Assembly (NCBI GenBank): GCA_020283715.1
Contig: JAIQCW010000121.1
Span: 62,001-126,000, forward strand
Source of the DNA: Cytauxzoon felis
Taxonomy: Eukaryota > Apicomplexa > Aconoidasida > Piroplasmida > Theileriidae
DNA: 64,000 nucleotides
Direction of reading: 5' to 3'
In this document: positions 11,821-22,956 of the stretch, piece by piece
Position numbering within the stretch: the stretch's first letter is position 1
Layout of the letters: each line of letters starts with the position of its first letter
The notes under the pieces: model-generated
The model's database searches: none
Told to the model about the DNA's origin: nothing
The model's input: only the letters and a program-made list of their open reading frames with translations
Made by a program: the position numbers and the translations under genes

Positions 11821-14172
11821 TTGAAGTTAGTTAATGTAATATTATTATTAGTATACTATAATGAATGTAGTGACATTACTTCGTGTTTGTATATATATAG
11901 TGTATATATTATATATAAAGGTTTTAAACATGACATTCCAGAAAGACAAAGGATAAATCGCATAACAATCCACGGACATGTGACGAATGGAATTGATCAA
12001 GGTAATATTGAAAGTTTTCCATTTAGTACTGGTGGAGGTGTATTCGTATATTTTGAAATCAGTGATACCAATAATACTAAACCTCTGTTGATATGTTTAT
12101 CTGACACCGGTAGCCAAAGTTCTGGTAATAAATGGTATCAACGTACGGGAACCTATCCTTATACATGGAGCACTGAAAGTAGTCTTGGTAGTAAAAATCC
12201 AAACAACATTTCTGACCTTGCACAAAAACTCGGTCAAATTAAAACTAACCTTAATTCTGGTACTGGTGATACAGGTTATACTCCATTAGCTTCCGTTGAA
12301 ATTGATATAAGTCAAGCACCGAATGAGGCATCTGGTACGGATGGAGGTAAATATATGTCTGCAGGTATAACAATTCAAGTGGAGAAGAAAACAGTTCAAA
12401 ATGCTGGTCGTAGTGGTACTAGTACTACATGGGTAGGTTATAGGCATTATAGTAGTGGAACATTTAAGCTTCTAAAAATAACGCATAGTGATCAAGAAAT
12501 GGGTGGATTATCTAGTTCTTTGAATCAGCAAATACAATCTACCGGAGGCATATATGTTTATTATTCGCCTCCTACTAATATAACGAATCCTAAGGTTATA
12601 TGTATATCTACAAACAGCAGCACTCATACGTGGTATAAGGCAGGTAGCGGTCCCACTGATTGGACTAATGCAAATGAAAAATTCACCGGTAAAAATCCAG
12701 AAGGCCTTAAAGATGCAGACCTTGATGGAGCTAGTGCTGGAAATATTACTATTCCTGATAGCCCCAATTATGTAATTAAATTAGATAAGAGGCCTGAATG
12801 TGAGGGTTCTGGTAATAAAATTAAATATAGAACTAAAAATATAAATGTTGAAGTTGAGAAGAAGGATGGAGCTTCTAGTACTAATGTACCCGAAAATTAT
12901 ACAGCTTATATACATACACCTGATGGTAATATTACTGCTAGTAGTACAATTATACTTCAACACAATGGAAATAAGTTGAGAGATGTAACTCCAACTCAAG
13001 ATGTAACTAAAATCATCGTATATTATCATCAATCTGGAGATCCTGATCATAAATTCCCACTCATTGTTTGTGTTAAAATGGGTAGTACCCAAAAATATTA
13101 TACTAGAGGTCAGACATGGATTGGTAATGATGCCAAACTTAATGAAATAGATCCAGAAAGTCCAGCCGCTGGTGAAGCCAGTAAACCTCTTGCAAGTACA
13201 CTTAATACTCTCAAAGTTAAATATGAAATTGATATTAAGAAAACTCAAGGATATAAAGCAAGTGCTCAGCCATCTAACAAAGATATTAATGTTACTTCGA
13301 CTACTGGCGATGGTCAAAACGGAGTACCAACTGGTTATATTAGATACGAGCATAAACCTAAGAATGGGAGTACTACATTCAAATTAGGCCTCGTTAGGTA
13401 TAATGATATTCCAATGAAATTTGCTGAAGAGGTTTCGGGACCTGTTGAAGCAGTTTATGTATATTATAAACAAAGTGACAGTAGTCACGAATTTCCATTA
13501 ATTGTTTGTGTTAAGAAAGAAGGTAGCGGTGGTCAGACATATTATAAGAGAGGGAATGAATGGACTAAAATTGACAGCCTTGATGGTCAAGATCCAGAAC
13601 AGGCTAGTGCTGCTACTGCACTTAAAGGTCACCTTGATGGTCTCAAAGATAAATATGAAATTAAGCTTGAAAAACCTGATGGCGCTCCATACACAGCACG
13701 TCCTCAGGCCGGCGGTACTGGTCAAAATATTACTCCTCAACCATTAACTGAAAGTAGCAATAAATATAAAGGTTATAAACATCCTATTCCCAGTGGAAGC
13801 ACTATTAATCGCATAACAATACACGGTCATGTGATAAAAGAAATTGATAATAATGTGCTTAATAATTTTACAATAAGTGGTAATAATGGAGGTGTATATG
13901 TATATTTTGAATTGGCTCAAGCAAATGGAAATCGCGAGAAACCTCTCTTGATATGCCTATCCAAAGATGGGACCAAAAGTAATGAAGATGAATCTGGTAC
14001 AAACATTTGGTATAAGAGGACGCATAATAGTGGCACCTATTCATGGAAGAAAGATGATTCTAATTTTAAAAGTATAAGACCTGGTGGAAATGACGGTACT
14101 ACAATTGAACAAAATCTTAAAGATGAACTCGATACAATTAGTAGACATGTTGGTTCTTATGATACAGGTTAT
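11821..14172 (+). pseudogene. Repeat-domain family gene fragment (copy 1)
   Basis: The frame is open for about 780 residues but has no ATG near its beginning. Family homology starts abruptly in mid-domain at about 11917 (GFKHDIPERQ). Repeating units of about 110-130 residues each hold a (V/I)YVYY strand, PLIVCV or PLLICL, YYKRG followed by W, and often QIDISK-like IDISQ. The units look beta-rich, and the pattern resembles the secreted FAINT-like or Theileria equi-type multigene proteins; this is inference. At 14172 the frame runs into the inverted copy 2 and stops at 14205. The same family recurs at 53.9-56.3 kb. Confidence 0.6.
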
Positions 14173-15478
14173 CTGCAAATCCGGAAATATTGTTTGGATC
14201 TTTAGTACTATCAAACTCGGCATCTGCATTTTTCCATTCATAACCCGTACCATTCTGTTTCTTCTCACGTTTGTACCATACTTTAGTACTACCACCATCG
14301 AATAAACATATTAACAGAGGTTTAGTATTATTGGTATTGCTGATTTCAAAATATACATATACGTATCGTTTATCACTAAACCCGGTACCATTATTTAACT
14401 CTGTAATACCCTCTATTGCATGACCGTGTATCGTGATGCGATTTATCCTATCACTCGTTCCAGGAAGTATATGTTTAAAACCTTTAAATTTTTGATCGCT
14501 GTCAGGGCCTACTGCTGTAACAGTAATTTGATGATTTTGAGTATCAGGACGCGCTGTATATGGAGTACCAGAACCAGATGTGTCGGTTTTTTCAAGCTTT
14601 ACCTCAAATTTCCCTTTAACATCATTAAGTTTATTTTGAAGTTCAGTAAGTTTACCAGTTTGTTGTAAAGTTTCCGGGTCTTGACCGTCAAGTTCGCCAA
14701 TTTGTGTCCATTGGTTCCCCCTTTCATAATATTTAATAGGAGAACCCTTAACACAAACAATTAATGGAAACTCGTGATTAGGATCATTATCCTTCTCATA
14801 ATATACATAAACAGCTGTAACATTTGTACCAGTGATTCCATTCAATTCAAAACCATTGTGTTTAAATTTAGGACTATTAACAGAAACTTGATGTTTATAC
14901 CTCACATATCCTTGAGGTACTTTACTAGTAGATTCACTACTACCCTCCGTTTTCTCAACTTCAACATTTATATTTTTAGTTCTATACTTAATCTTCTTAT
15001 TAGCACCCACACCCTTCGGTATCTTGTCTAATTTAATTGTATAATCGTTACTTTGGGTAATATCAATATCTCCAGGACTCGCGTTAGTAAGGTCATTTTC
15101 AGTGACAGCATTTGATTCTCCAGGATTAGCGTTTGGATTTTTAGCAGTTATAGCATCGCTATCTGTTAATTTAGTCCAACCACTTTCATTTTGACCTGCC
15201 CTATACCAGGTGTTATTAGAAGTTTGTGCAGGAGGACCGATAGATATACATATTACTTTAGGTTGGGTTATACCAGTTCCTTGATAATAAACATAGATAG
15301 CACAATTATTTCCAATTTGCGTATTAATATTATCATTCAAACGAGGATTTCCATCAATACTCTGCATTGTTTGATCACTATGGGTAATTTTCTTAAGTAT
15401 AAATCCACCTTGCTTAAAATGTTTATAACCAACCCATGTACTAGGACCACTAACAGAAGTAACTGTAACCTTTTCCAC
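14166..15478 (-). pseudogene. Repeat-domain family gene fragment (copy 2, inverted)
   Basis: A minus-strand frame of about 430 residues with the same units as copy 1 (WVGYKHF, ITHSDQTM, IYVYYQG, PLIVCV, YYERGNQW). It has an ATG at 15478, but this falls inside a unit: the preceding in-frame codons encode IHIQV, matching ITIQVEK elsewhere. So it is 5'-truncated and without signal peptide. Its 3' end fuses tail-to-tail with copy 1 at a shared AGGTTAT (14166-14172). The tail read past that point is antisense of copy 1. Confidence 0.6.
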
Positions 15479-15862
15479 TTGAATATGAATAACGTAATGT
15501 GAAACGTCTAATTATTAAAACACTACAATGTAGGGTTATGTGGATAAAAAACACCACTTACCCTACTTTATAAATTTCAATTGAAGATTGATAAATAACT
15601 ATAATATATATTACTATATTAATACAATTGAGGGATGAAGTATGGTTGTATCAAGGTATATAAGTAATAATATAAATAATTAATATAATATATATACTAT
15701 ATATCTACTAACATGAATTGATATTATTATAGTAACTATACTATACTTATAATGATACTAACTATATATACTTTATAAATTAGTATAATATTATACGAAG
15801 GTTGTAAGTGATTGAAAGAAGATATTTATAGAATTTAATTCAATTAATTTTATGTTATTAGA
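15479..15862. other. AT-rich flank with GTAGGG...CCCTAC stem
   Basis: No gene is seen. A short inverted repeat GTAGGGT/ACCCTAC lies at about 15531-15563. The following 130 bases (ACAATTGAGGGATGA..., long TA runs) resemble 63847-64000. It could be a family 5' region. The rest is simple AT-rich sequence. Confidence 0.45.
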
Positions 15863-15990
15863 GGATTGGACCTCAGGTGGACTACCCGTAGCTGATCTCA
15901 GGGAAGCGAAGGGAGAAGTAAATAAAAGAGCTGACGGCAGGATTTCAAGTGGAGGCGAATTGATGATAAGGAGTAGGATTGTACCTCAGG
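15863..15990 (+). repeat. Forward B arm
   Basis: It begins GGATTGGACCTCAGGTGG and continues with CCCGTAGCTGATCTCAGGGA, a CTGACGGCAGGA tip and a second CCTCAGG. It forms the right boundary of the composite block. Confidence 0.65.
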
Positions 15991-16116
15991 TATAATTCTA
16001 TTGAATGACACATCATCTACATGGATATAGACAATCAATTATTATCATCATCATCATCAGATATTGGGCCTCACATTTTCAACTACCCGACATGTAAATG
16101 TAATGAGATTGAGATT

Positions 16117-18320
16117 TTAAAGTGCAAATTCTATCGACGTTGGTAATGAGTAGTTTGAGAGATCAAATTCTGTACCTGTTACATCATATAAGAATTTGGG
16201 TAATTGTAAATCTAAAATGAATGCAGACCAAAGCATTTGAAATGATTCCAATAATATCTTCGATTCCTCATCTTTAAATAAATGTATCAACAATGTTGCC
16301 GTATCAATCAAAAATCTCATATTATTACCCATCCATAACTCACCAGACTTTACAACATAACAATACAATAACTGATCAAATAATACGTCACATTCACACT
16401 CCAAATCTATACAACCCTCAATACCACTCGAGGTCCTGACGTTGTCTACACCTGAGGTCGTCTTGCAGACAGCTTCTCTATTTACTTCCCCTTCCAGCTC
16501 CCGTAGATCGCTTCCAGGTTGTCCACTTGAGGTTACAACCAACACATCCTTAGAACCATCTTCCATCATTTCCATGATGGATGATCCATCACTAACTTCA
16601 CCTTCACCACGATCTCCGGGAGTGGCTCTACCGTTTACGGGGAGGTAATTGGAAGAGCTGACGGCAGGACCTCGAGTGGGACGCCTAGTGGAAGAAGAGT
16701 TGTATTGAACTTCGAGTGGATATGAAATAGACTGTGATGTGTGTGTATATTCTCTGTATTCATCTTCATTGAATGGATATTCGAGTGTGCATTTCTTTAA
16801 ATCGGAGTTTGTTGGGTATTTGTTATGCATTTGTTTAATGAAATCTGGGAATTGTAATAGTGCTCTTAATAATATAAGATGGGGTGAATAAACCCCAAAT
16901 GATTTTAATAATTTTTGATGTTCATTATATTCCATGGGGTTAAATTTGATTCCATAACGATCATCTTTTAGATTCAAGAGTGATTTTAGATTATCTTTAA
17001 TAAATTTTATACCGATATAATCTAAATTTACATTTACTGAATGTTGTTTTACAAATATTTGTAGTGCTAATGATAAAGAAAAGTTGGGCAAATACCAAAA
17101 AAGTGGTGGTAAGTTCAATGTCAATTTACTATAGTCATAAGAGAATTTCAATATGGGGATATAATCATTTTTATCATAACAATTTAAAAGAAGTGTATCT
17201 ATATGTAGCAAAGAATGCGATGAATCATTTGGAAAATCCATAGCGATTAATAATTTACATATTGATAATGCTACAGTCCATTGCCCTTGACGTTGTAATG
17301 AGATCATGTACAACAATAATAATCTATACACGACTATATTATCATTCAAATTACAGGGCATATGTACCTAAGAGATATATAAAGCCTTATTATTCAACTT
17401 ACATTAGGTAATCCTTTACAATTAATACGCGATAATGAAAATTTACTGGGCAATACACTCTGTAACATCTTAATCCCCATGTTCAAATACGCAAACGCCT
17501 CCTCGTGTTTGTTCTACAGATAATATGATTTATGACATACTCCAACTCACAATTAACGTATTTATACTACTGGCACGTACCAATATGCCAATATGATAGG
17601 GTTGTGAATCGAATATCCGGCGGAATAATTCCAAGTCTTGACTATTTATAGCCGTTGAGCATACCTCATCAACTTCGCGATAACTAAATTATAAATTTTA
17701 AATATAATTAACTCTAAACGTACAAATTCGTTAAATGAACAGCAAATGTATCTAATTCATCATCTGAAACCTCAATACTCAACTGTTTCAAACACAAAAT
17801 CCGCAAATTACGAGATTCCTTCGGGTCTAAATCTGGAGATAACCAGTTTCGATTACTACTACTCTTTACAGTCCTTTTAGTCTTTCCAACAACACCTATT
17901 GAGATTATTTAATGGTCTTCCAAGTAAACGAACCCACGTAGCGGAATTGTTGTGGAGATGAATACAAAAAGTGCTTATCTACAGCGTTACTGACCTTCTC
18001 ACTATTACTCGGGCTACTATTCACTTCCAACAACTTCTCCCAATCGGAATCTGAAGACTAGATGTGTTATCAACACAAATTATTAAACCTCAACATACCG
18101 TATCATTCAATTTATCTTCAACCTCTTTAACCTCGTTGATTTTTGGTATAATTTTACTGCGATCTTCATCGTCGTCCGATTCACTACTGGAATCACTGTC
18201 CTCGAGTAGACCAAATGAGAATCTGTTAGGCTTATTATTATATTCTAGTTTAATAGGAGCCTTAGATTCAATTTCAATCGACGATTCCTTACGTAATTTA
18301 CGTATCTGTCTCAATGACAT
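16117..18320 (-). CDS. TCF25: TCF25/Rqc1-type protein with in-frame element insertion
   Basis: Six exons (18099-18320, 17934-18057, 17724-17895, 17551-17683, 17403-17513, 16117-17367) join in frame to 670 residues. The N-terminus MSLRQIRKLRKESS is basic, an acidic DSDSSSESDDDED stretch follows, then the conserved TCF25 helical region (QPYHIGILVRAS, FAYLNMGIKML, YMISLQRQGQW). TCF25/Rqc1 works in ribosome-associated quality control of stalled 60S subunits. In the last exon about 99 residues come from a dispersed element (16424-16720), read through without a stop. Conserved sequence resumes after it, so the product may carry a low-complexity loop. Confidence 0.85.
16424..16720 (-). repeat. Dispersed element read in frame in TCF25 exon
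   Basis: It holds the CCACTCGAGG/CCACCTGAGG ends, a reversed B-prime arm, the E module with GCCAC...GTGGC-type hairpin and the CCGTTTACGG stem (about 16632). In TCF25 frame it encodes Ser/Gly/Glu-rich sequence such as ATPGDRGEGEVSDGSSIMEM and DLRELEGEVNRE. It has no in-frame stop and no frame change. Confidence 0.75.
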
Positions 18321-18417
18321 TTTTACAATCTCTATATATCTAATGAACTGTCGTGTTATACAACAGGGTAGGGCGATGTATACAAATAAAATTATAAATA
18401 AACACGTAAATATAAAT

Positions 18418-20268
18418 TTAAATCCATAATTTTACTCCTTTTAAATCATTAGAATTTATATTAAATTCATTTGTCCATTCAGGTAATTCGTCAGTGATAT
18501 CGAATACCCCGTCCAAAATGTATCTATAAGAATGTAGGTATATACCCGTACGATTACGCCTATTTGCATCACAATTACGATTTAATCCAACATGAAATGG
18601 TATAGATTTTATTTCGTCACTAACTTGCGATTTTTCGACAAAATTAAGCTCAGGTATACACCAATGACCATTCTCGTCTATTATCCAATGAACATCAGGC
18701 ACACTCTTAAAGTATCTTTCACTATCTACCAATTCTCCATCATTATAACAACCGTCATTCGATATCGGATACCCCAAATATTTTAAGTGAGCCCTAAAGT
18801 TTAATTTGTAATATAATAATCGGAGGTACTAAACTGATGTCCAATCTAACTATCTTCTCCAGTCACCTCCACCTGAGGTTACAATCCATATCTCTTCATC
18901 CTGCCGTCAGCTCTTCCACCTTCACTTCGTCTTGCAGACAGCTTCCTTATTTAGTTGTCCCTCCGCTTCCCGTAGATCAGCTACGGGTGTTCCACCTGAG
19001 GTCCAATATGCTACATCACGTTCTTCCTGGTTGAATATTAATGAAATTAAGAGGATAAATGTAGGGTTATAGGGATAAAATTCCCCAGTTACCACATAAT
19101 ATTAAATAAACCCTACAATATTATTACCCTATACATTGGACCTAAGTTGAATACGTGGAAGCGATCTATGGGAGCTGGAAGGGGAAGTAAATAAATAAAG
19201 CCACCACGGCGAGTGGAAAGAAAGGACTTCAGGTGGTGTACACAAGGCTTGATTGTATTGTTATTACTAACCTGATTTGGTGTGTACGTCCGGTTACTGG
19301 ATAGCAGAGTATGAGTGATTCATTATTGTGTTGATTATAATCGATGAATTTAAATCTAGTTTCGGTATTTTTATATGAATTATCCATTGTAAATTCGTGT
19401 TTACTATATTTTCTAGAGATAACTTTCATAAAACCTTTAGAAATTGCAATTTTATCATTATTAATAATGAAATAATCATTATTTTTATTTATAAATTGTT
19501 TAAAATCTCCAATAACACGTGCGATATATAATTTTTTTACATAACCATTACGTATAGCACCTGTAAAATTTGATGCAATATTAGAATTCTTAGCAAATAT
19601 AACAACCCCAGATACTAATTTATCTATACGATTTATGGGGTAAAGTTTAATATCATTTAATATTAATTCATGTTTAATTATCTCAATTAAACTATTAAAA
19701 TGATAAGTACCAACATGATATACTGGTATACTTGTAGGTTTAGATACAGCTAAATAATCTTTAGTATCATTTAATATTTTAATAGGATTATATAATGCTA
19801 CTTGTTCATGTACAATAGCATTATGATATAATATATCATTAGGTTTTAATATATGCTTTAATATTATATCATTATTATCATCTACATATAAATCTATACC
19901 ATCCTTATCAAATATTTTAATCCTTTTACTTCTACATGCATAATTTATATACTCATCATTAAACGCTGCAAATTCTGTACATAAGACATCATATAAACTC
20001 TTATCTAACCAACGTTCCTTTACATGAGATCTATATACAAATTCATATGGTAATACTATTCTAAACCCATCTTTAATACGATAAGGAGAATCCACAACCG
20101 AAGTTATCTAAAAAATTCATTAACGAAGTAAATTATTAAATATACCTCTCTACTAACTTCATGAGCCTTACGCTTCATAAGAGTATTTATACTTGATATA
20201 CTAGTCCTAGGACAGTTTACAGTAAAACAATCTACACCAGATAATAATGTAAGCATTAACAAAATCAT
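18418..20268 (-). CDS. RluA/RPUSD-type pseudouridine synthase
   Basis: Exons 20146-20268, 19272-20107 and 18418-18793 give 444 residues. Residues 1-20 are hydrophobic (MILLMLTLLSGVDCF), suggesting secretion to the apicoplast or a membrane anchor. An S4-like part follows, then the catalytic block NRIDKLVSGVVIFAK (catalytic Asp in RIDKLVSG) and the C-terminal YPVTGRTHQIRAHLKYLGYP, split exactly by intron 2 after HQI. These enzymes convert uridine to pseudouridine in rRNA or tRNA. Intron 2 (18794-19271, 478 nt) carries a pair of element arms; intron 1 is 38 nt. Confidence 0.9.
18868..19236. mobile_element. Inverted arm pair with short interior (intron of RluA-type gene)
   Basis: Reversed B arm 18868-19005 (CCGTAG-ATCAG-CTACGG variant) and forward B-prime arm about 19137-19236 enclose 130 bp. 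The interior is not the usual core: it holds GTAGGGTTATAGGGATA and, further on, ACCCTAC and TACCCTATAC, which are mutually complementary. Confidence 0.65.
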
Positions 20269-20662
20269 TCACTAGACATTTTTAAATACAAAACTACTAT
20301 TAATCAACAAAATATTTAATATTATACAACATTATTGCGAGATTTATACATTTTTTAATCTGCCAATACTTACAACTTACGTGAGGTTGAATGTCATCAC
20401 ATATGATATCTAAACACTATTTATTTTAAATTTAACCATGTATTATATAATTAATTTATTTTAATTTAAATTTATGTAAAATTTGAGCTGTAATTCATGT
20501 TGGAAAACAATCACAGAACATCATATAGATTGCCGTTAATCGTACAATCTTGACTATTTTAATGGCATATTATAATAATTTTACCCAAAATTAATCGTAT
20601 ATATCGCATATGTATAAAAATATCTTGTTACAATTTGTTTAATTAAGTTTATATTTGTGAAA
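20269..20662. promoter_or_regulatory. Divergent intergenic region
   Basis: About 390 AT-rich bases lie between the starts of the RluA-type gene (-) and the RBBP6-like gene (+). Both promoters should be here. I see no repeat element or RNA gene in it. Confidence 0.4.
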
Positions 20663-22222
20663 ATGTCGGATAGTTCCGGTTCTGTTTATTATCGCTTTGG
20701 TAGTGAGCGTACTATATGGCGTGAGTTACAGATTGATAGTATGGGTGGTGTATTGGTATCGGATTTGAAGATAATGATAGCTCAGGAGACGAGTTTGATG
20801 AGAGAGTTTGCTTATAGGACGAATTTGATAGTATCATTATATGATGAGAATAGTCCGGATATATTACAGCAATTGGATGATAATATGGTTGTTCATAATG
20901 GTACAAGATTGATTATTAATCGTGTTGCATGGACACCAAGTAAGCCTATAGTACATGAGGCTAAGAGTGAGATGGAGAATGAGATAATAGAGGTGAAGCG
21001 TAAATTAAAGAAATTTCCTATATCATTAATATGTCAATTATGTCATAAACCTATGAATAATCCGATATTAGTTAAATGTAGTGCTAATTGTGGTTCAAGT
21101 GGTTGTAAAATATGTTTAGAAAATGTATTTGGTGAGGTATTTATAGAATTGAATGAGAATGAAGAGGAGATTATACAATTAAAGAATCGTAATATATGTC
21201 CATTTTGTAGTAATGGTTATATAAATTTATGTATACCAAATCGTAAGATGGAATCTGTACTTCATGGTATAAATTTGGATGATTTTGAGATGCCTATAAT
21301 TGATATAATAAATGAAAATTTTGATGATAATATTATATATCCTACTTATTATATATTAAATATTGATTTAGATTTATTAGAAATTATTATATCTAGTCAA
21401 TTAATACCTATATATAATGATAGTTTATTAGGTACTAATGTAAGTAGATTTATAAAAAGAGAAGGTGAAGATGATAGAGTTAAAGATACATTAGCTATAT
21501 TAATTACACATATAGGTGGTGGTACATCTATTATATCATCTGGTATTATAAAATTTATATCAGAATTTCCAGATGATGATTTTATGTATAAAACTGGGGC
21601 ACATACTGCTATTAAATTTGAATGGATAAAAAAACAAGAAATACAATCACCTATACCAGCACATAAACAACCATTATTTAATATATTAGGTGGTAAAAAA
21701 TATAATAATATTAATTTAAATATAGAATCTGATGTATTATGGAGAATTAAACATGATAAAATGATAGAAGTTGGTATTAATAAACAATCATTTATAACAT
21801 TATTAAATATTATCTTTAATGATGATGATAATAATATTACATGTATAAATGATGATGATGATAAAAAAAATTGGTTAGAATTATGTTTCCCTAATGGACC
21901 TATACCACTTTATATAACATCTAATGGTAATATTAAAAATAAAGATGAATTATTAAATACTAATTCATCTGAAATTATAGATCTACAAAATCCATACTCT
22001 GGTTATCTAGGTATATTACCATTCTTAAGTAGATCACAATTCGATGAAATCAAATCTATACAACGTAATCTTAAAGAAACATATCTTATGAACTTTACAA
22101 AATATGTAATGGCTAATACCACACCAGAAAAATGCAAAGATATACTCGAAAGAACAAGCAGAAATATCTGGAAATCACATATTGAATATAATATAATACC
22201 ACACGGAAACGATCATAAATGA
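20663..22222 (+). CDS. RBBP6/Mpe1-like DWNN-RING protein
   Basis: A single exon of 519 residues; ATG at 20663. Residues 1-95 form a DWNN ubiquitin-like domain (VYYRFGSERTIWRELQIDSM, then SDLKIMIAQ and GTRLIINRVAW). A RING-like domain with CQLC, CxxxCGSSGCKIC and CPFC follows at about 120-195. The usual CCHC zinc knuckle between the two is not visible. RBBP6/Mpe1 is a subunit of the pre-mRNA cleavage and polyadenylation machinery, and its RING can act as a ubiquitin ligase. The C-terminal 300 residues are Ile/Asn/Asp-rich and unassigned. Confidence 0.85.
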   Translation: MSDSSGSVYYRFGSERTIWRELQIDSMGGVLVSDLKIMIAQETSLMREFAYRTNLIVSLYDENSPDILQQLDDNMVVHNGTRLIINRVAWTPSKPIVHEAKSEMENEIIEVKRKLKKFPISLICQLCHKPMNNPILVKCSANCGSSGCKICLENVFGEVFIELNENEEEIIQLKNRNICPFCSNGYINLCIPNRKMESVLHGINLDDFEMPIIDIINENFDDNIIYPTYYILNIDLDLLEIIISSQLIPIYNDSLLGTNVSRFIKREGEDDRVKDTLAILITHIGGGTSIISSGIIKFISEFPDDDFMYKTGAHTAIKFEWIKKQEIQSPIPAHKQPLFNILGGKKYNNINLNIESDVLWRIKHDKMIEVGINKQSFITLLNIIFNDDDNNITCINDDDDKKNWLELCFPNGPIPLYITSNGNIKNKDELLNTNSSEIIDLQNPYSGYLGILPFLSRSQFDEIKSIQRNLKETYLMNFTKYVMANTTPEKCKDILERTSRNIWKSHIEYNIIPHGNDHK

Positions 22223-22250
22223 AATACCAAATGATACTTCTTATCCTCTA

Positions 22251-22724
22251 CACCTTAGGTCGTCTTGCAGACAGCTCTCCTATTTACTTCCCCTTCCAGC
22301 TCCCGTAGATCGCTTCCAGGTTCCACTTGAGGTTATAAACCTTATTTCGCTGAGATATGACTAAAGTGATGGAATTCACATTAATGGATATATATTAATG
22401 AATATAATATGGAATGATGTGATGTTGTCAATACTCAATACAATCATCAAATTCCTTTTCAATGAAGTATTGACATTAGAATTTCATCCAATATTCATTC
22501 CACAATCTTCATGTGTTTCCCCAGAAATTTAGGATTTCCTTCAAATTTTGGAGGTATAAACGAAGAAGTGATATTAGTGATTATTGACCTCAGGCGGGGA
22601 CCTCAGGTGGAACCCGTAGCCGATCTCAGGGAAGCGAAGGGGGAAGTAAATAGAAGAGCTGACAGCAGGACGGACCTCGGATGTACTGGCAATTGGGAAG
22701 AAGATTAGGATTGGACCTCGTGTA
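22251..22724. mobile_element. Full-length inverted-arm element, intergenic
   Basis: Reversed B-prime arm with CGTCTTGCAGACAGC tip, forward core at about 22340-22560, forward B arm. It is the only full copy outside an intron that I find, between the RBBP6-like stop and TIM50. No exon downstream continues the RBBP6 frame. Confidence 0.75.
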
Positions 22725-22956
22725 GATCTCAATACAATGGATTGCAAGTTGTACCTGCAATGTCACAAATGTAAGATGTCTTATTTGTATAGTAGTGTTA
22801 TTTTCGTAATATTATACAATTTTATGATTTATGTTACATATAGATGATAGTATGTTTGTGAAATTATCTTCATTACTTTTTACAATCTTTGTTTCCTGTT
22901 CCCACGTATGTGATGTGATGCCTTTGATAATTAGTTGAAGATTAATTTAATTCGAC

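Larger units (their letters stand above)
11621..15990. mobile_element. Composite block: family-gene fragments between inverted arms
   Basis: A reversed B arm (11621-11735) and a forward B arm (15863-15990) bracket about 4.1 kb. The interior has only two fragments of one repeat-domain family and AT-rich flank. The outer neighbours are single-copy genes (ARP4 and TCF25). The arm orientation equals that of the short elements, so this can be read as an enlarged, gene-carrying version. Mobility is inferred, not shown. Confidence 0.5.

Noticed and set aside
12781..13740. Long open frames antisense to the repeat-domain genes (also at 14.4-15.5 kb and 54.7-55.3 kb)
   Set aside because: They mirror the repeat units of the sense genes and have composition typical of antisense shadows.
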